From contig NZ_CABPST010000014.1 in assembly GCF_902459805.1 (NCBI RefSeq), positions 1 to 64,000 on the forward strand: a stretch of 64,000 nt of DNA. Direction: 5' to 3'. The translations under genes and the position numbers were made by a program. Origin of the DNA: Pandoraea bronchicola (GTDB lineage: Bacteria; Pseudomonadota; Gammaproteobacteria; Burkholderiales; Burkholderiaceae). The first letter of the stretch is position 1. Each line of letters begins with the position of its first letter. This document shows positions 46,493 through 55,969 of the stretch, in pieces. The notes under the pieces were generated by a model. That model did no database searches, was not told where the DNA came from, and saw only the letters and a program-made list of their open reading frames with translations.

Positions 46493-47416
46493 TCAGAGCA
46501 GTTCGATTTCCGGCAGCGAGAGCAGGCTCGTTTCGCGCATGAGCGACACGAACTCGCCGATGTACGGACGCGCCGTGATCGCGGGCAACGTTGCCGCCCA
46601 GAGTTCGGCAGTGAGCCCTTGCGGCGTGATCGGACGCGCACTCACGTAGCGTCGCTCCAGATAACCGGTGACGGCCCACAGCGGCAGGGCAGCCAGCCCG
46701 CGGCGGCTGGCGACCAGTTGCAGAATCGCCACCGTCAACTCGGTGGTGCGGCGCGTCGGTTCGATTCCCGCTGGACGCAGCACCTGACGCACGATGTCCA
46801 GCATGTCGTCGGGCACGGGGTAGGTGATGAGCGTCTCGTTGCGGAAGTCCTCGGCGTCGAGATGCGACTTGCCGGCCAGGGGATGGTCGTTCGCCATGAG
46901 CGCCATCATCTGGAAACGGAACAGCGGATGGAAGTCGACCGCCTCGCCTTCTTCATGCTCCGAAATGATCGCCAGATCGGCGCGATCCTGATGCAGCAGT
47001 CCGATCGGATCGGCGTGAAAGCCCGACACGATGTCGAGTTCGACTTCCGGCCAGCGAATGCGAAAGGCGTCCATGGCGGGCATCAGCCAATCGAAACACG
47101 TGTGACATTCAACAGCGATGCGCAGCGTGCCCTGCGTGCCCTGGGCAAGCCGCGCGAGGTCGCGGCCCGCTTCGTCGACCGCCGGTACGACTTCCTCGGC
47201 CAATGCGAGCAGGCGCTTGCCCGCAGGGGTGAAGACCAGCGGCGACGACTTGCGCACGAACAGCGGCAAGCCATAGAACGCTTCGAGTGCCTTGATCTGA
47301 TGCGACAGCGCTGACTGCGTCAAATGCAGCCACAGCGCCGCGCGCGAAACACTGCCGGTGTCGCGCAGCGCAAGCAGCGTCTGCAGATGACGAAGTTCGA
47401 TCGGAGTGCGTTGCAT
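46493..47416 (-). CDS. metR: LysR-family regulator MetR
   Basis: A 307-residue LysR protein. The start MQRTPIELRHLQTLLALRDTGSVSRAA gives a normal N-terminus, and a far longer upstream frame overlaps metE in antisense. The helix-turn-helix is SRAALWLHLTQSALSHQIKALE. It is divergent from metE, the classical MetR arrangement; with homocysteine as coeffector MetR activates metE. A TGAA-N5-TTAA element overlaps its start codon. Confidence 0.93.
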   Translation of the reverse strand: MQRTPIELRHLQTLLALRDTGSVSRAALWLHLTQSALSHQIKALEAFYGLPLFVRKSSPLVFTPAGKRLLALAEEVVPAVDEAGRDLARLAQGTQGTLRIAVECHTCFDWLMPAMDAFRIRWPEVELDIVSGFHADPIGLLHQDRADLAIISEHEEGEAVDFHPLFRFQMMALMANDHPLAGKSHLDAEDFRNETLITYPVPDDMLDIVRQVLRPAGIEPTRRTTELTVAILQLVASRRGLAALPLWAVTGYLERRYVSARPITPQGLTAELWAATLPAITARPYIGEFVSLMRETSLLSLPEIELL

Positions 47417-47428
47417 GAATAATATTAA
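47416..47428. promoter_or_regulatory. Candidate MetR box
   Basis: TGAA-TAATA-TTAA differs by one base from the MetR consensus TGAA-N5-TTCA. It lies in the A+T-rich metR-metE gap, 124 bp before metE. A further TGAATAATA occurs at 47453-47461. Only a candidate. Confidence 0.4.
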
Positions 47429-47551
47429 TAATAAATGGCAAAAACTTTCGTTTGAATAATACACGTGTGACCGGGATACTGCCAGCCTGGGCGGACATCG
47501 TCCGCAGACAATGACTTTGCAGTTACGCAAGCTCCTGGAAGGACAACGCTC

Positions 47552-49858
47552 ATGGCTCAGGCCCACGTACTCGGATTGCCGCGCATTGGCGCGCAACGTG
47601 AACTCAAATTCGCCGTCGAGGCCTTTTGGCGCGGCGAGATGAACATCCAGGCGTTGCAGGACACCGGCCGGCGCATTCGTGCGGCCAACCGCCTTGCGCA
47701 GCGCGAGGCCGGGCTCGACTGGATCACCGTGGGTGACTTCCATTGGTACGACCAGGTGCTCTCCGCGCTGGCGCTCGTCGGTGGGCTGCCGGAGCGCTTC
47801 GGTGCGCCGCGCGCTGCGCTCACGCTCGCGGATTACTTCGCTGCCGCACGTGGCAATGCGCAGCACAGCGCGATGGAAATGACGAAGTGGTTCGACACGA
47901 ACTATCACTATCTCGTGCCGGAGTATTCGCCGCAGACACGCTTTGGCGAGGGCACGGAATGGCTGTTCGAGGACGTGGCGGAAGCGCTCGCCGAGGGCCC
48001 GAACGTCAAGCCGGTGCTGCTCGGGCCGCTCTCGCTGCTGTATCTCGGCAAGGAAAAGGACGGCCTCGCAGACCGTCTCTCGTTGCTGCCCGAACTGCTC
48101 ACCCAGTACGAGCGCGTGCTCGCGCGTCTGAAGGCGCAGGGTGTGACGTGGGTGCAGATCGACGAGCCGATTCTCGCGCTCGACCTGCCCGCGCTGTGGT
48201 GCGACGCCTTCGCGCCGGTGTATCAACGTCTTGCGCCCGTCGCGCCGTCGGTGCTGCTCGCCACGTACTTCGGCGATGTCAGTGACCGCGCGGCCTTGCT
48301 CGCAGCGTTGCCGGTCGCCGGTGTGCATCTCGACGGTGTGCGTGCTCCGAGGCAGCTCGAAGCGTTTGCCGCACAGTGGCCGCAAGACAAGGTGCTGTCC
48401 GCCGGTGTGGTCGACGGGCGCAACGTCTGGCGCTGTGACCTGATGCGCGCCCGCGCGTTGCTCATGCCGTTGGCCCGGACGCTGGGGGACCGGCTGTGGG
48501 TCGCATCGAGCTGCTCGCTGATGCACTGCCCGGTCGATCTGGCGAGCGAGGCACGCCCGGACAAGGAAGTGCGCACCTGGCTGGCGTTCGCCGTGCAAAA
48601 GCTGGGCGAAGTGGCGCTGCTGCGCCGTTCGCTTGACGCTGCCGAATTTGCTGCGGCCGAGGTGCGGGCTGCCTTCGCCGCCGATGCCGCCGCGCAGACT
48701 GCACGCCGTACGTCGCCGCGCATTCACAACGGCGTGGTGCAGAAGCGTCTGGCGGCGCTCACCGAGGCCGACGCACGCCGTGCGTCCGACTACCCGGCAC
48801 GGGCCAGTGCGCAGCGCGCGTGGCTCAAGCTCCCCGTACTGCCGACGACGACCATCGGATCGTTCCCGCAAACGGCGGCCATTCGTACGGCGCGCGCAGA
48901 CTTCAAGCAGCGGGCCATGTCGCATCTGGACTATCTGGAGACGATGCGGGCTCAGATTCGTCTGGCCATCGAGAAGCAGGAAGCCTATGGGCTCGACGTG
49001 CTCGTGCATGGCGAGGCCGAACGCAACGACATGGTCGAGTACTTCGGCGATCTGCTCTGGGGCTTCATGATTACCGAGCACGGCTGGGTACAGAGCTACG
49101 GTTCGCGTTGTGTAAAGCCGCCGGTGATCTATGGCGACGTGTATCTGCCCGAGCCGATGACCGTCACGTGGAGCGCCTATGCGCAGCAACTGACCGACAA
49201 GCCGGTCAAGGGCATGCTGACCGGTCCGGTGACGATGATGCAATGGTCGTTCGTACGCGACGATCAGCCGCGCGAACTCACGGCATTGCAAATTGCGCTG
49301 GCGCTGCGCGAGGAGGTGGCGGCGCTGGAAAAGGCGGGCGTGCGCGTGATTCAGATCGACGAACCCGCGCTGCGCGAGGGGCTGCCGCTGCGTGAAGGCG
49401 ACTGGCCGTCGTATCTCGAATGGGCGGTGCGTGCGTTCCGCGTATGCTCGTCAGGGGTGGCCGACGACACGCAGATCCACACGCATATGTGCTATTCGGA
49501 GTTTCACGACATTCTGCCGTCGATCGCCGCGCTCGACGCCGATGTGATCTCCATCGAGACCACCCGTTCCGACATGGAGCTGCTGGGTGCCTTCGAAGCC
49601 TTCGAATATCCGAACGAGATCGGCCCGGGCGTGTATGACATTCACTCGCCGCGTGTGCCGTCGCAGGCGGAAATGGAGCGTCTGATCGAGGCCGCGCTCG
49701 CTCGCATTCCGGCCGAGCGTCTGTGGATCAACCCCGACTGCGGGTTGAAGACGCGCGACTGGGCGCAGGTCGATAGCGCCTTGACCAACATGGTCGCGGC
49801 CGCCAATGCCGTGCGTCAGCGTCTCGCGGGCGTTCACATGCACGTGCAAGCCGCCTGA
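47552..49858 (+). CDS. metE: Cobalamin-independent methionine synthase
   Basis: A 768-residue 5-methyltetrahydropteroyltriglutamate-homocysteine methyltransferase, of full length. The N-terminal half starts [17 protein letters not shown]. The C-terminal catalytic half starts [12 protein letters not shown] and holds the zinc ligands in HTHMCYSEF and [16 protein letters not shown] precedes the ATG. It makes methionine from homocysteine. No cobalamin riboswitch was seen upstream; control is probably by MetR. Confidence 0.97.
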   Translation: MAQAHVLGLPRIGAQRELKFAVEAFWRGEMNIQALQDTGRRIRAANRLAQREAGLDWITVGDFHWYDQVLSALALVGGLPERFGAPRAALTLADYFAAARGNAQHSAMEMTKWFDTNYHYLVPEYSPQTRFGEGTEWLFEDVAEALAEGPNVKPVLLGPLSLLYLGKEKDGLADRLSLLPELLTQYERVLARLKAQGVTWVQIDEPILALDLPALWCDAFAPVYQRLAPVAPSVLLATYFGDVSDRAALLAALPVAGVHLDGVRAPRQLEAFAAQWPQDKVLSAGVVDGRNVWRCDLMRARALLMPLARTLGDRLWVASSCSLMHCPVDLASEARPDKEVRTWLAFAVQKLGEVALLRRSLDAAEFAAAEVRAAFAADAAAQTARRTSPRIHNGVVQKRLAALTEADARRASDYPARASAQRAWLKLPVLPTTTIGSFPQTAAIRTARADFKQRAMSHLDYLETMRAQIRLAIEKQEAYGLDVLVHGEAERNDMVEYFGDLLWGFMITEHGWVQSYGSRCVKPPVIYGDVYLPEPMTVTWSAYAQQLTDKPVKGMLTGPVTMMQWSFVRDDQPRELTALQIALALREEVAALEKAGVRVIQIDEPALREGLPLREGDWPSYLEWAVRAFRVCSSGVADDTQIHTHMCYSEFHDILPSIAALDADVISIETTRSDMELLGAFEAFEYPNEIGPGVYDIHSPRVPSQAEMERLIEAALARIPAERLWINPDCGLKTRDWAQVDSALTNMVAAANAVRQRLAGVHMHVQAA

Positions 49859-49912
49859 CGCCCCCGCATACGCGTGGGTGGGCACGGGGGGCGAGACAGC
49901 GCCGACGAAAAA

Positions 49913-49950
49913 ACGCCGCCGATGCCTTTGCGCATCGGCGGCGTCTTGTT
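49913..49950. terminator. Bidirectional terminator
   Basis: A perfect 13-bp stem, ACGCCGCCGATGC/GCATCGGCGGCGT with a six-base loop, with an A run before and a T-rich tract after, lies between the convergent metE and pepN. Confidence 0.92.
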
Positions 49951-49973
49951 TTCGCGGGGCAGTGAAACTTCGC

Positions 49974-52685
49974 TCAGGCGAGCGCTTTTTCGACGATCTC
50001 GCGCACGTCCTTCGACAGTGCCGTGTGCTGCGCGACGGTCTGCAGCGCGTTGTGCATGTGCTCGCGCAGTGACGGCGTGTACTTGCGCCAGCGGTCGAGC
50101 ACACGTGCCAGACGCGCGGCCACCTGCGGGTTCAGGGCGTCGAGCGTGAGCACCTGTTCGGCCCAGAATTGGTATCCGGAACCGTCGGCCGCGTGGAACT
50201 GGGCCGGGTTGCCACCGCAGAAGCTGAAAATCAGCGAGCGCGCGCGGTTCGGGTTCTTTAGCGTGAAGGCCGGATGGCGCATGAGCGCCCGCACGGCGTC
50301 AATCACGCAATGGCTGCCGTCGCCACGCTGCATGGCTTGCAGCGCGAACCACTTGTCGATCGCCAGCGGCTCGTGCTCGAAGCGTTGATAGAAGTCCTCC
50401 AGCGCTTCGGCGGCATGATTCTGGCCGTGCGCAGCGTCGCCCTCGCGCGCGGCGCCGCCACGTTGCACGAGCGCGGTGAGCGCGGCGAAACGATCCGTCA
50501 TGTTGTCGGCCGTGTCGTATTGCGTGCGCGCGGTTTGCGCCACGCCGGCGTCCGACAGCTCCATCAGATACGACAGCGCAAGGTTCTTCAGCGCGCGCTC
50601 GCCGGCGGACGCGGCGTCCGGACGGTACGGGCCCGGCACGCGATGGTTGTGATACGCCGCAAGCCACTCGGTGTGCAGCGAGGCCGCCAGACGCTGGCGC
50701 AGATACTGCCGTGCCGCATGAATGGCCGCCGGGTCGATTTCCGTCATCTGCTCGCCGAGATACGACTCGGCCGGCAGCGTGAGAGCTTGCGCGCGGAACG
50801 CCGGATCGAGCGATTCGTCGCGCAGCACTTGCCGGAAGGCTTCGAGCACGTAGCTGTCCACGCTCGGCAATTGCCCCATCTGAATGGACTCGACGAGCGC
50901 CAGCAACTGACGCGTAGCCAGACGCTGGCCCGCTTCCCAGCGGTTGAACGGATCGCTGTCGTGCGCCATCAGGAACGCGAGTTCGTCGATGGTGTACTCG
51001 TGCTCGACGATCACCGGCGCCGAGAACCCGCGCAGCAGCGACGGCATCGGGTTGTGCGGCACATCGACGAACGTGAAGCTCTGACGCTCCTGCGTGAAGT
51101 CGAGCACGCGCGTGGTGGGCATGGGCGCATCGCCGGCTTCGCCTGCCAGACGCAGCGCCAGATCGCGGCCGTCGCGATCGAGCAGGCCGACGGCGAACGG
51201 GATATGGAACGGCTGCTTGACGAGCTGGTTGTCCTGCAACTCAACGCCGACCTTCGGACAGCGCTGCGTGAGCGTGAGGGTATAGGTCCGTGCGGCTTCG
51301 TCGTAGGCCGCGTCGACCGTCACGCGCGGCGTGCCGGCCTGGCTGTACCAGCGGCCGAACTGTGTGAGGTCGCGCTGGTTGGCATCGGCCATTGCGGCAC
51401 GGAAGTCGTCGCACGTGACCGCCTGACCGTCGTGGCGCTCGAAGTACAGATCCATGCCCCGGCGAAAGCCCTCACGGCCGAGCAGCGTCTGATACATGCG
51501 CACCACTTCGGCGCCTTTCTCGTAGACGGTGACCGTGTAGAAGTTGTTGATTTCGACGTAGCTCTCCGGGCGCACCGGGTGAGCCATCGGACCGGCGTCT
51601 TCGGGGAACTGCGCCTGACGCAGCACGCGCACGTCGTCGATGCGCTTGACGGCACGGCCCGACTCGGAGCCCATCATGTCGGCGGAGAATTCCTGATCGC
51701 GGAACACGGTCAGGCCTTCCTTAAGGCTCAACTGGAACCAGTCGCGGCAGGTCACGCGATTGCCGGTCCAGTTGTGGAAGTACTCGTGGCCCACCACGGC
51801 TTCAATGTTGCCGAAGTCGTCGTCGGTCGCGGTGGCGGCGTCGGCCAGCACATACTTCGTGTTGAAGATGTTCAGGCCCTTGTTCTCCATCGCGCCCATG
51901 TTGAAGTCGCTCACGGCCACGATCATGAAGCGGTCGAGATCGAGCACGCGTCCGAAGCGCGATTCGTCCCAACGGATCGAGTTGACGAGCGAATGCATGG
52001 CGTGCTCGGTCTTGTCCAGATCCTGCGGCTGCACCCAGACCTGTAGGAGCTTCTCGCGTCCGTCGCCGGCAACGAGGCGTTCCTCACGGCAAACCAGGCG
52101 TCCGGCCACCAGCGCGAACAGGTAGCTGGGCTTCTTGAACGGATCGTCCCAGATGGCGAAGTGACGGCCGTCAGGCAGATCGCCCTTGTCGATCAGGTTG
52201 CCGTTGGCCAGCAGCACCGGATACGCTTCGCGATCGGCGCGCAGCGTGACGGTGTATGTCGCCATGACATCCGGACGGTCGAGGAAGTAGGTGATCTTGC
52301 GGAAGCCCTCGGCTTCGCATTGCGTGAAGAAGTTGCCGCCCGAGACGTACAGCCCCATGAGCGACGTGTTCTCCTGCGGGCGGCAGCGTGTGACCAGCGT
52401 GAGCTCGAACGCTTCGGGCGGGGCTTCGACCGTGAGCGACTCGTCGCCCGTGCGGTAGCCGGCCCAGGGTTTGCCGTCGAGTTCGAGGCTCACCAGTTGC
52501 AGACCCTGACCCACCAGATCGAGGTCGCCGCCAGGGCCGGCCGGGTTGCGATGCACGCGCAGCCGGCTGGTCACGGTGGTGACGTCGGGGGCGAGGTCGA
52601 AGTCGAGTTGAACGGTGTCGATCAGATACGCCGGGGGCGTATAGTCGGAGCGTTGGATGACACCTGCGAGGTCGGTTCTGAGCAT
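49974..52685 (-). CDS. pepN: Aminopeptidase N
   Basis: A 903-residue M1-family zinc metallopeptidase. The substrate-anchoring motif NMGAMENKGLN and the zinc motif VGHEYFHNWTGNR (near residue 297) with the downstream Glu in LKEGLTVFRD are intact. The C-terminal 350 residues are the helical domain of the E. coli PepN type. The start MLRTDLAGVIQRSDY at 52685 fits; eight more in-frame codons upstream are less likely. It removes N-terminal residues from cytosolic peptides. Confidence 0.96.
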   Translation of the reverse strand: MLRTDLAGVIQRSDYTPPAYLIDTVQLDFDLAPDVTTVTSRLRVHRNPAGPGGDLDLVGQGLQLVSLELDGKPWAGYRTGDESLTVEAPPEAFELTLVTRCRPQENTSLMGLYVSGGNFFTQCEAEGFRKITYFLDRPDVMATYTVTLRADREAYPVLLANGNLIDKGDLPDGRHFAIWDDPFKKPSYLFALVAGRLVCREERLVAGDGREKLLQVWVQPQDLDKTEHAMHSLVNSIRWDESRFGRVLDLDRFMIVAVSDFNMGAMENKGLNIFNTKYVLADAATATDDDFGNIEAVVGHEYFHNWTGNRVTCRDWFQLSLKEGLTVFRDQEFSADMMGSESGRAVKRIDDVRVLRQAQFPEDAGPMAHPVRPESYVEINNFYTVTVYEKGAEVVRMYQTLLGREGFRRGMDLYFERHDGQAVTCDDFRAAMADANQRDLTQFGRWYSQAGTPRVTVDAAYDEAARTYTLTLTQRCPKVGVELQDNQLVKQPFHIPFAVGLLDRDGRDLALRLAGEAGDAPMPTTRVLDFTQERQSFTFVDVPHNPMPSLLRGFSAPVIVEHEYTIDELAFLMAHDSDPFNRWEAGQRLATRQLLALVESIQMGQLPSVDSYVLEAFRQVLRDESLDPAFRAQALTLPAESYLGEQMTEIDPAAIHAARQYLRQRLAASLHTEWLAAYHNHRVPGPYRPDAASAGERALKNLALSYLMELSDAGVAQTARTQYDTADNMTDRFAALTALVQRGGAAREGDAAHGQNHAAEALEDFYQRFEHEPLAIDKWFALQAMQRGDGSHCVIDAVRALMRHPAFTLKNPNRARSLIFSFCGGNPAQFHAADGSGYQFWAEQVLTLDALNPQVAARLARVLDRWRKYTPSLREHMHNALQTVAQHTALSKDVREIVEKALA

Positions 52686-52885
52686 GGACGGTGTTTTGCG
52701 GACGGCCAAGAATCTCCAAATTGTAACGGAGTGGCGGGCCCTTCGCGTTCAATCGAGAAATTTGCTGAATTTTGCTGCAATGCTTCCGTCGAATGTGTCG
52801 GATTTGCGCGATGCGCAGTCCTATGCTTAAATCGGCGCGACGGGTGCGCGTCGGCGTGCCGGGCCTTTCTCTGGAGCAGTCAATC

Positions 52886-53494
52886 ATGTGGAAACGATGG
52901 GCAATGGCGACCTTGGCCGTCGCGAGTGTCTTGCTGGCGGGATGCGCCAGTACCGTCACCAGTCAGGTGAGCGCGTTCGGCGATGCGCCGGGCTTTGAGG
53001 GCCCGAGGACTTATGCGCTCACGCGCACGGCCGAACAGCAGAACAATCAGGAACACGCGACCTACGAGCAGTGGCTGCGCGCGCGTCTGGCCGGAGACGG
53101 TTTCAGCGAGCAGAGCCCGTCGAGCGCGCACTACCTGATCGGCATGAGCTACGGCATCACCCAGCAGATCATGCGCGTGGCGGAACCGGCGTATGACCCG
53201 ATGTTCGCGCCGGGCCCGTGGGGGCCGTGGGGACGTCCGTGGGGCTGGTACGGCTATCCGTACGGCCCGCCGCCGGCCTACGTTGAGCGTGATTATCCGT
53301 ATGCGCTCGCGGGTTTGGAGTTGCGCTTCACGGACCGCGCGAGCGGCAAGGAGGTGTACCGCGTGCAGGCCAATACCAGTGACGCCGGCACGTCGCTCGC
53401 CTCGGCCATGCCGTTCCTGATCGACGCCGCGCTCAAGCAGTTGCCGTTCCCAAGCGGGCGTACGGTCAACGTGCAGCAGAAGGTCGGGCAGTAA
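52886..53494 (+). CDS. DUF4136-type lipoprotein
   Basis: A 202-residue lipoprotein. The start at 52886 has GGAG upstream; the signal peptide ends in LLAGC. The mature protein shows FGDAPGFEGPRTYAL and ELRFTDRASGKEVYRVQ, as in DUF4136 proteins, and a low-complexity Gly/Pro/Trp/Tyr stretch around residues 110-135 (PWGPWGRPWGWYGYPYG). Function unknown; probably an envelope protein. It is divergent from pepN. Confidence 0.82.
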   Translation: MWKRWAMATLAVASVLLAGCASTVTSQVSAFGDAPGFEGPRTYALTRTAEQQNNQEHATYEQWLRARLAGDGFSEQSPSSAHYLIGMSYGITQQIMRVAEPAYDPMFAPGPWGPWGRPWGWYGYPYGPPPAYVERDYPYALAGLELRFTDRASGKEVYRVQANTSDAGTSLASAMPFLIDAALKQLPFPSGRTVNVQQKVGQ

Positions 53495-53526
53495 GGCAGG
53501 CGGTTATTTGCCGCAGGCCGTCGTAC

Positions 53527-53578
53527 CACGCCGGAGCGAAGCGGCGCGTCACCGGGACGCGTGCTTCGCTCCGGCGTG
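53527..53578. terminator. Long hairpin terminator
   Basis: A perfect 16-bp outer stem (CACGCCGGAGCGAAGC and its complement) encloses a second stem CGCGTC/GACGCG. It lies between the convergent DUF4136 and mneA genes and is followed by TTCCGTTT. Confidence 0.85.
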
Positions 53579-53584
53579 TTCCGT

Positions 53585-54142
53585 TTACTGCATCAGTGTG
53601 ACGATGCCGAGAACGGCGAAGATGACCGCAGCGACGATATGCACGGCCTTCGTCGGCAGACGGCCGGCGAATTTGTGGCCCACGAGCACGGCCGGCACGT
53701 TGGCGAGCATCATGCCCAGCGTCGTGCCAGCGACGACGCCAAAGAAATCCTGATAGCGTGCGGCGAGCATCACGGTGGCGATCTGCGTTTTGTCGCCCAT
53801 TTCGGCGATGAAGAAGGCGAGCACCGTGGTGGCGAACACGCCGAGCTGACGCTTCGTGGTCGTGTCTTCGTCGTCGACCTTGTCGGGAATCAGAATCCAG
53901 ATCGCCATGCCGATGAACGACGCGACGATGGCCCACTTCATGATCGCCGGGCTGATCGCAGTGGACAGCCACTCACCGAGTGCGCCGGCAAAGCCATGAT
54001 TGACGAGCGTGGCGACGAGAATGCCAAGAACGATCGGCACGGGCTTCTTGAAGCGTGCAGCGAGCAAGAGGGCAAGCAGTTGGGTTTTGTCGCCGATTTC
54101 GGCGAGACCGACGACACCGGTCGAGATGAGGAATGGGGACAC
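53585..54142 (-). CDS. mneA: GDT1/TMEM165-family manganese exporter
   Basis: A 185-residue inner-membrane protein of the UPF0016 family. The GTG at 54142 is preferred: GGAGA lies nine bases upstream and it gives VSPFLISTGVVGLAEIGDKTQ, the typical family start. Upstream in-frame ATG/TTG codons have no ribosome site. Six hydrophobic helices and the two hallmark motifs EIGDKTQ and EMGDKTQ (metal-binding) are present. Family members export Mn2+. The Mn2+-sensing riboswitch upstream strongly supports this role. Confidence 0.93.
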   Translation of the reverse strand: MSPFLISTGVVGLAEIGDKTQLLALLLAARFKKPVPIVLGILVATLVNHGFAGALGEWLSTAISPAIMKWAIVASFIGMAIWILIPDKVDDEDTTTKRQLGVFATTVLAFFIAEMGDKTQIATVMLAARYQDFFGVVAGTTLGMMLANVPAVLVGHKFAGRLPTKAVHIVAAVIFAVLGIVTLMQ

Positions 54143-54189
54143 CTTGTAATTTCTCCGCCGGGCCATATGGATGCGAGCCAATGACAATG

Positions 54190-54332
54190 CATCCCGGCCC
54201 GGTTGGCGGAAGCATCGTCATCGGTCTCGCCAGGCCCGAGGGCTGCGCACGCCATAGCCGGAACCGGCCAAGTCTGTTGACGTACGCCCCTGCCGATGCA
54301 TGATGTGCACGACAGGGCGGCTACTCCCCAAT
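54190..54332 (-). ncRNA. yybP-ykoY (Mn2+) riboswitch
   Basis: The leader of the Mn-exporter gene carries, on the minus strand, the conserved elements of this class in order: GGGGAGTAG near its 5' end (54321-54329), then CGTCAACA followed by GGCC in the middle, and TGGCGAGACCGATGACGA near its 3' end. The class binds Mn2+ and turns on exporter genes. The 3' boundary is approximate. Confidence 0.88.
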
Positions 54333-54344
54333 GAATCGGAGCGG

Positions 54345-54372
54345 ATTATAGCATCGGATTCGTGACGTGCAA
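54345..54372 (-). promoter_or_regulatory. Sigma70 promoter of the riboswitch/mneA transcript
   Basis: On the minus strand TTGCAC (54372-54367) and TATAAT (54350-54345) are separated by 16 bases, a near-consensus promoter. Transcription would start about 10 bp before the riboswitch. Confidence 0.8.
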
Positions 54373-54455
54373 GGGACGGCTCGCGTCGCACACGGTGTTT
54401 TGCGGCGCACGACGGTGTATGAACAGGGGGCCGTACGCCGTGGCGTTCGAGAGGC

Positions 54456-54479
54456 AAAAAAGGGCGGCCGAAGCCGCCC
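54456..54479 (-). terminator. Terminator of the guaD transcript
   Basis: On the minus strand GGGCGGC and GCCGCCC pair around a TTCG tetraloop, followed by TTTTTT. It lies about 140 bp past the guaD stop. Confidence 0.88.
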
Positions 54480-54621
54480 AAGGAGATCCCCGACCGCATG
54501 CCCCTTGCGCACGGTCGGCGACTGCGGGGGAACGGGCGCCATGCCAATGCGATGGCGTCCATTTCTCCGCGAAAGCAATGCGTCACCTTGCCGCCCGGAT
54601 GCCGCGGGCCAACGCCCCCGG

Positions 54622-55950
54622 TCAGTGCGCCGTGCGGCGATGCACGGGCTTGCCCGCTGCGTAGGTCGTGGCAACGGCACGGTCGTCGCCGAGCATGGCG
54701 AACGCGAAGAGCAGTTCTTCGAGCGATTCGGCCAGTGCCGTGCGACGTGCGAGCAGCGGCGTGGCCTTCGGGTCGAGCACCACGAAATCGGCCTCGGCGC
54801 CTACGGCCAGCGTGCCGATGGTGCCGTGCAGATCCAGTGCGTGCGCAGCGCCCTCGGTGGCCAGATAGAACATGCGTTCGGCCGAGAGGTGATAGCCCGA
54901 CAGACGCGCCACCTTGTGCGCTTCGTTCATCGTCTGCAGCATCGAGAAGGTCGAGCCGCCGCCCACGTCGGTCGCGAGCGTGACCGGCATGCGGGTCGCC
55001 TCCGCGGCGGCGAAGTCGAACAGGCCGCTGCCCAGGAACTGGTTCGATGTCGGGCAGTGCGCGGCGACGGTGCCGGTCTCGAACATGCGGCGACGGTCAT
55101 GCTCGTCGAGCCAGATGCAATGGCCGTACACGGCACGCTTGCGCAGCAGTTTGTAGTGGTCGTACACATCGAGATAGCTGCGATGGCCCGGGAACAGCGA
55201 GCGCACCCATTCGACCTCGTCGGTGTTCTCGGCCACATGGCTCTGAATGAACACGTCCTGATATTGCTCGGCGAGTTCGCCGCACACGCCCAGTTGCGCT
55301 TCGGTCGATGTCGGCGCGAAGCGCGGTGTGAGCGCGTAGAGCTGGCGTCCCTTGTTGTGCCAGCGCTGGATCAGCGCCTCGCTGTCGCGCGCGCCGCTCT
55401 CGGCCGTGTCACGCAGGAATTCCGGGCAGTTGCGGTCCATCATCACTTTGCCCGCAATCATGCGCAGGTCGCGCGCGTCGCTTGCCTTGAAGAAGGCGTC
55501 GGCCGAGCCCGGATGCACCGTGCAGTACACGAGCGCGCTCGTGGTGCCGCCGCGCAGCAGTTCGTCGAGAAAGAACTGGGCGACATCGGCTGCGTACTCC
55601 GGATTCTCGAAACGGCGCTCGGTCGGGAACGTGTACTTCTCGAGCCACGGCAGCAGCCCCGGTGCGGGCGACGCGATCATATCCGTCTGGGGATAGTGGA
55701 TGTGCGTATCGATGAAGCCGGGCGTGACGACCTTGTCGCGCAGATCCTCGATGGGCGTGCCAGCGGGCAGCGCAGGGGCCACCTTGGCGTAGTCGCCGAC
55801 GGCGGTGATGCGGCCGTTCTCGAAGGCGACGATGCCGTCGGTATGGTGTACGGTGCCGGGCGAGCCATCGAGATAGGCTCGCGCCGGATCGTGCGTGAAG
55901 TAGACCAGTTGCGCGCGTACGGCACGCAGGGCTTGGCGGGTGGTGGACAT
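54622..55950 (-). CDS. guaD: Guanine deaminase
   Basis: A 442-residue amidohydrolase. Metal ligands are seen in GFIDTHIHYPQTD, the later SHVAEN and the GHCIWLDE segment; CPTSNQFLGSG and ATDVGGGSTFSM are GuaD signatures. It converts guanine to xanthine and ammonia. Transcribed just after a purine permease gene (19-bp gap), and upstream genes encode adenine deaminase and xanthine dehydrogenase, giving a full purine-base route to urate. Confidence 0.95.
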   Translation of the reverse strand: MSTTRQALRAVRAQLVYFTHDPARAYLDGSPGTVHHTDGIVAFENGRITAVGDYAKVAPALPAGTPIEDLRDKVVTPGFIDTHIHYPQTDMIASPAPGLLPWLEKYTFPTERRFENPEYAADVAQFFLDELLRGGTTSALVYCTVHPGSADAFFKASDARDLRMIAGKVMMDRNCPEFLRDTAESGARDSEALIQRWHNKGRQLYALTPRFAPTSTEAQLGVCGELAEQYQDVFIQSHVAENTDEVEWVRSLFPGHRSYLDVYDHYKLLRKRAVYGHCIWLDEHDRRRMFETGTVAAHCPTSNQFLGSGLFDFAAAEATRMPVTLATDVGGGSTFSMLQTMNEAHKVARLSGYHLSAERMFYLATEGAAHALDLHGTIGTLAVGAEADFVVLDPKATPLLARRTALAESLEELLFAFAMLGDDRAVATTYAAGKPVHRRTAH

Positions 55951-55969
55951 GGGCAGGGGCCTTCTATCG

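Noticed and set aside
47417-47551. Cobalamin or SAM riboswitch upstream of metE
   Set aside because: The leader is short and A+T-rich at one end with none of the conserved boxes; MetR control is more likely.
46493-49291. 932-codon minus-strand frame ending in MetR
   Set aside because: Only the last 307 codons are a LysR protein; the rest is antisense to metE. The start was placed at 47416.
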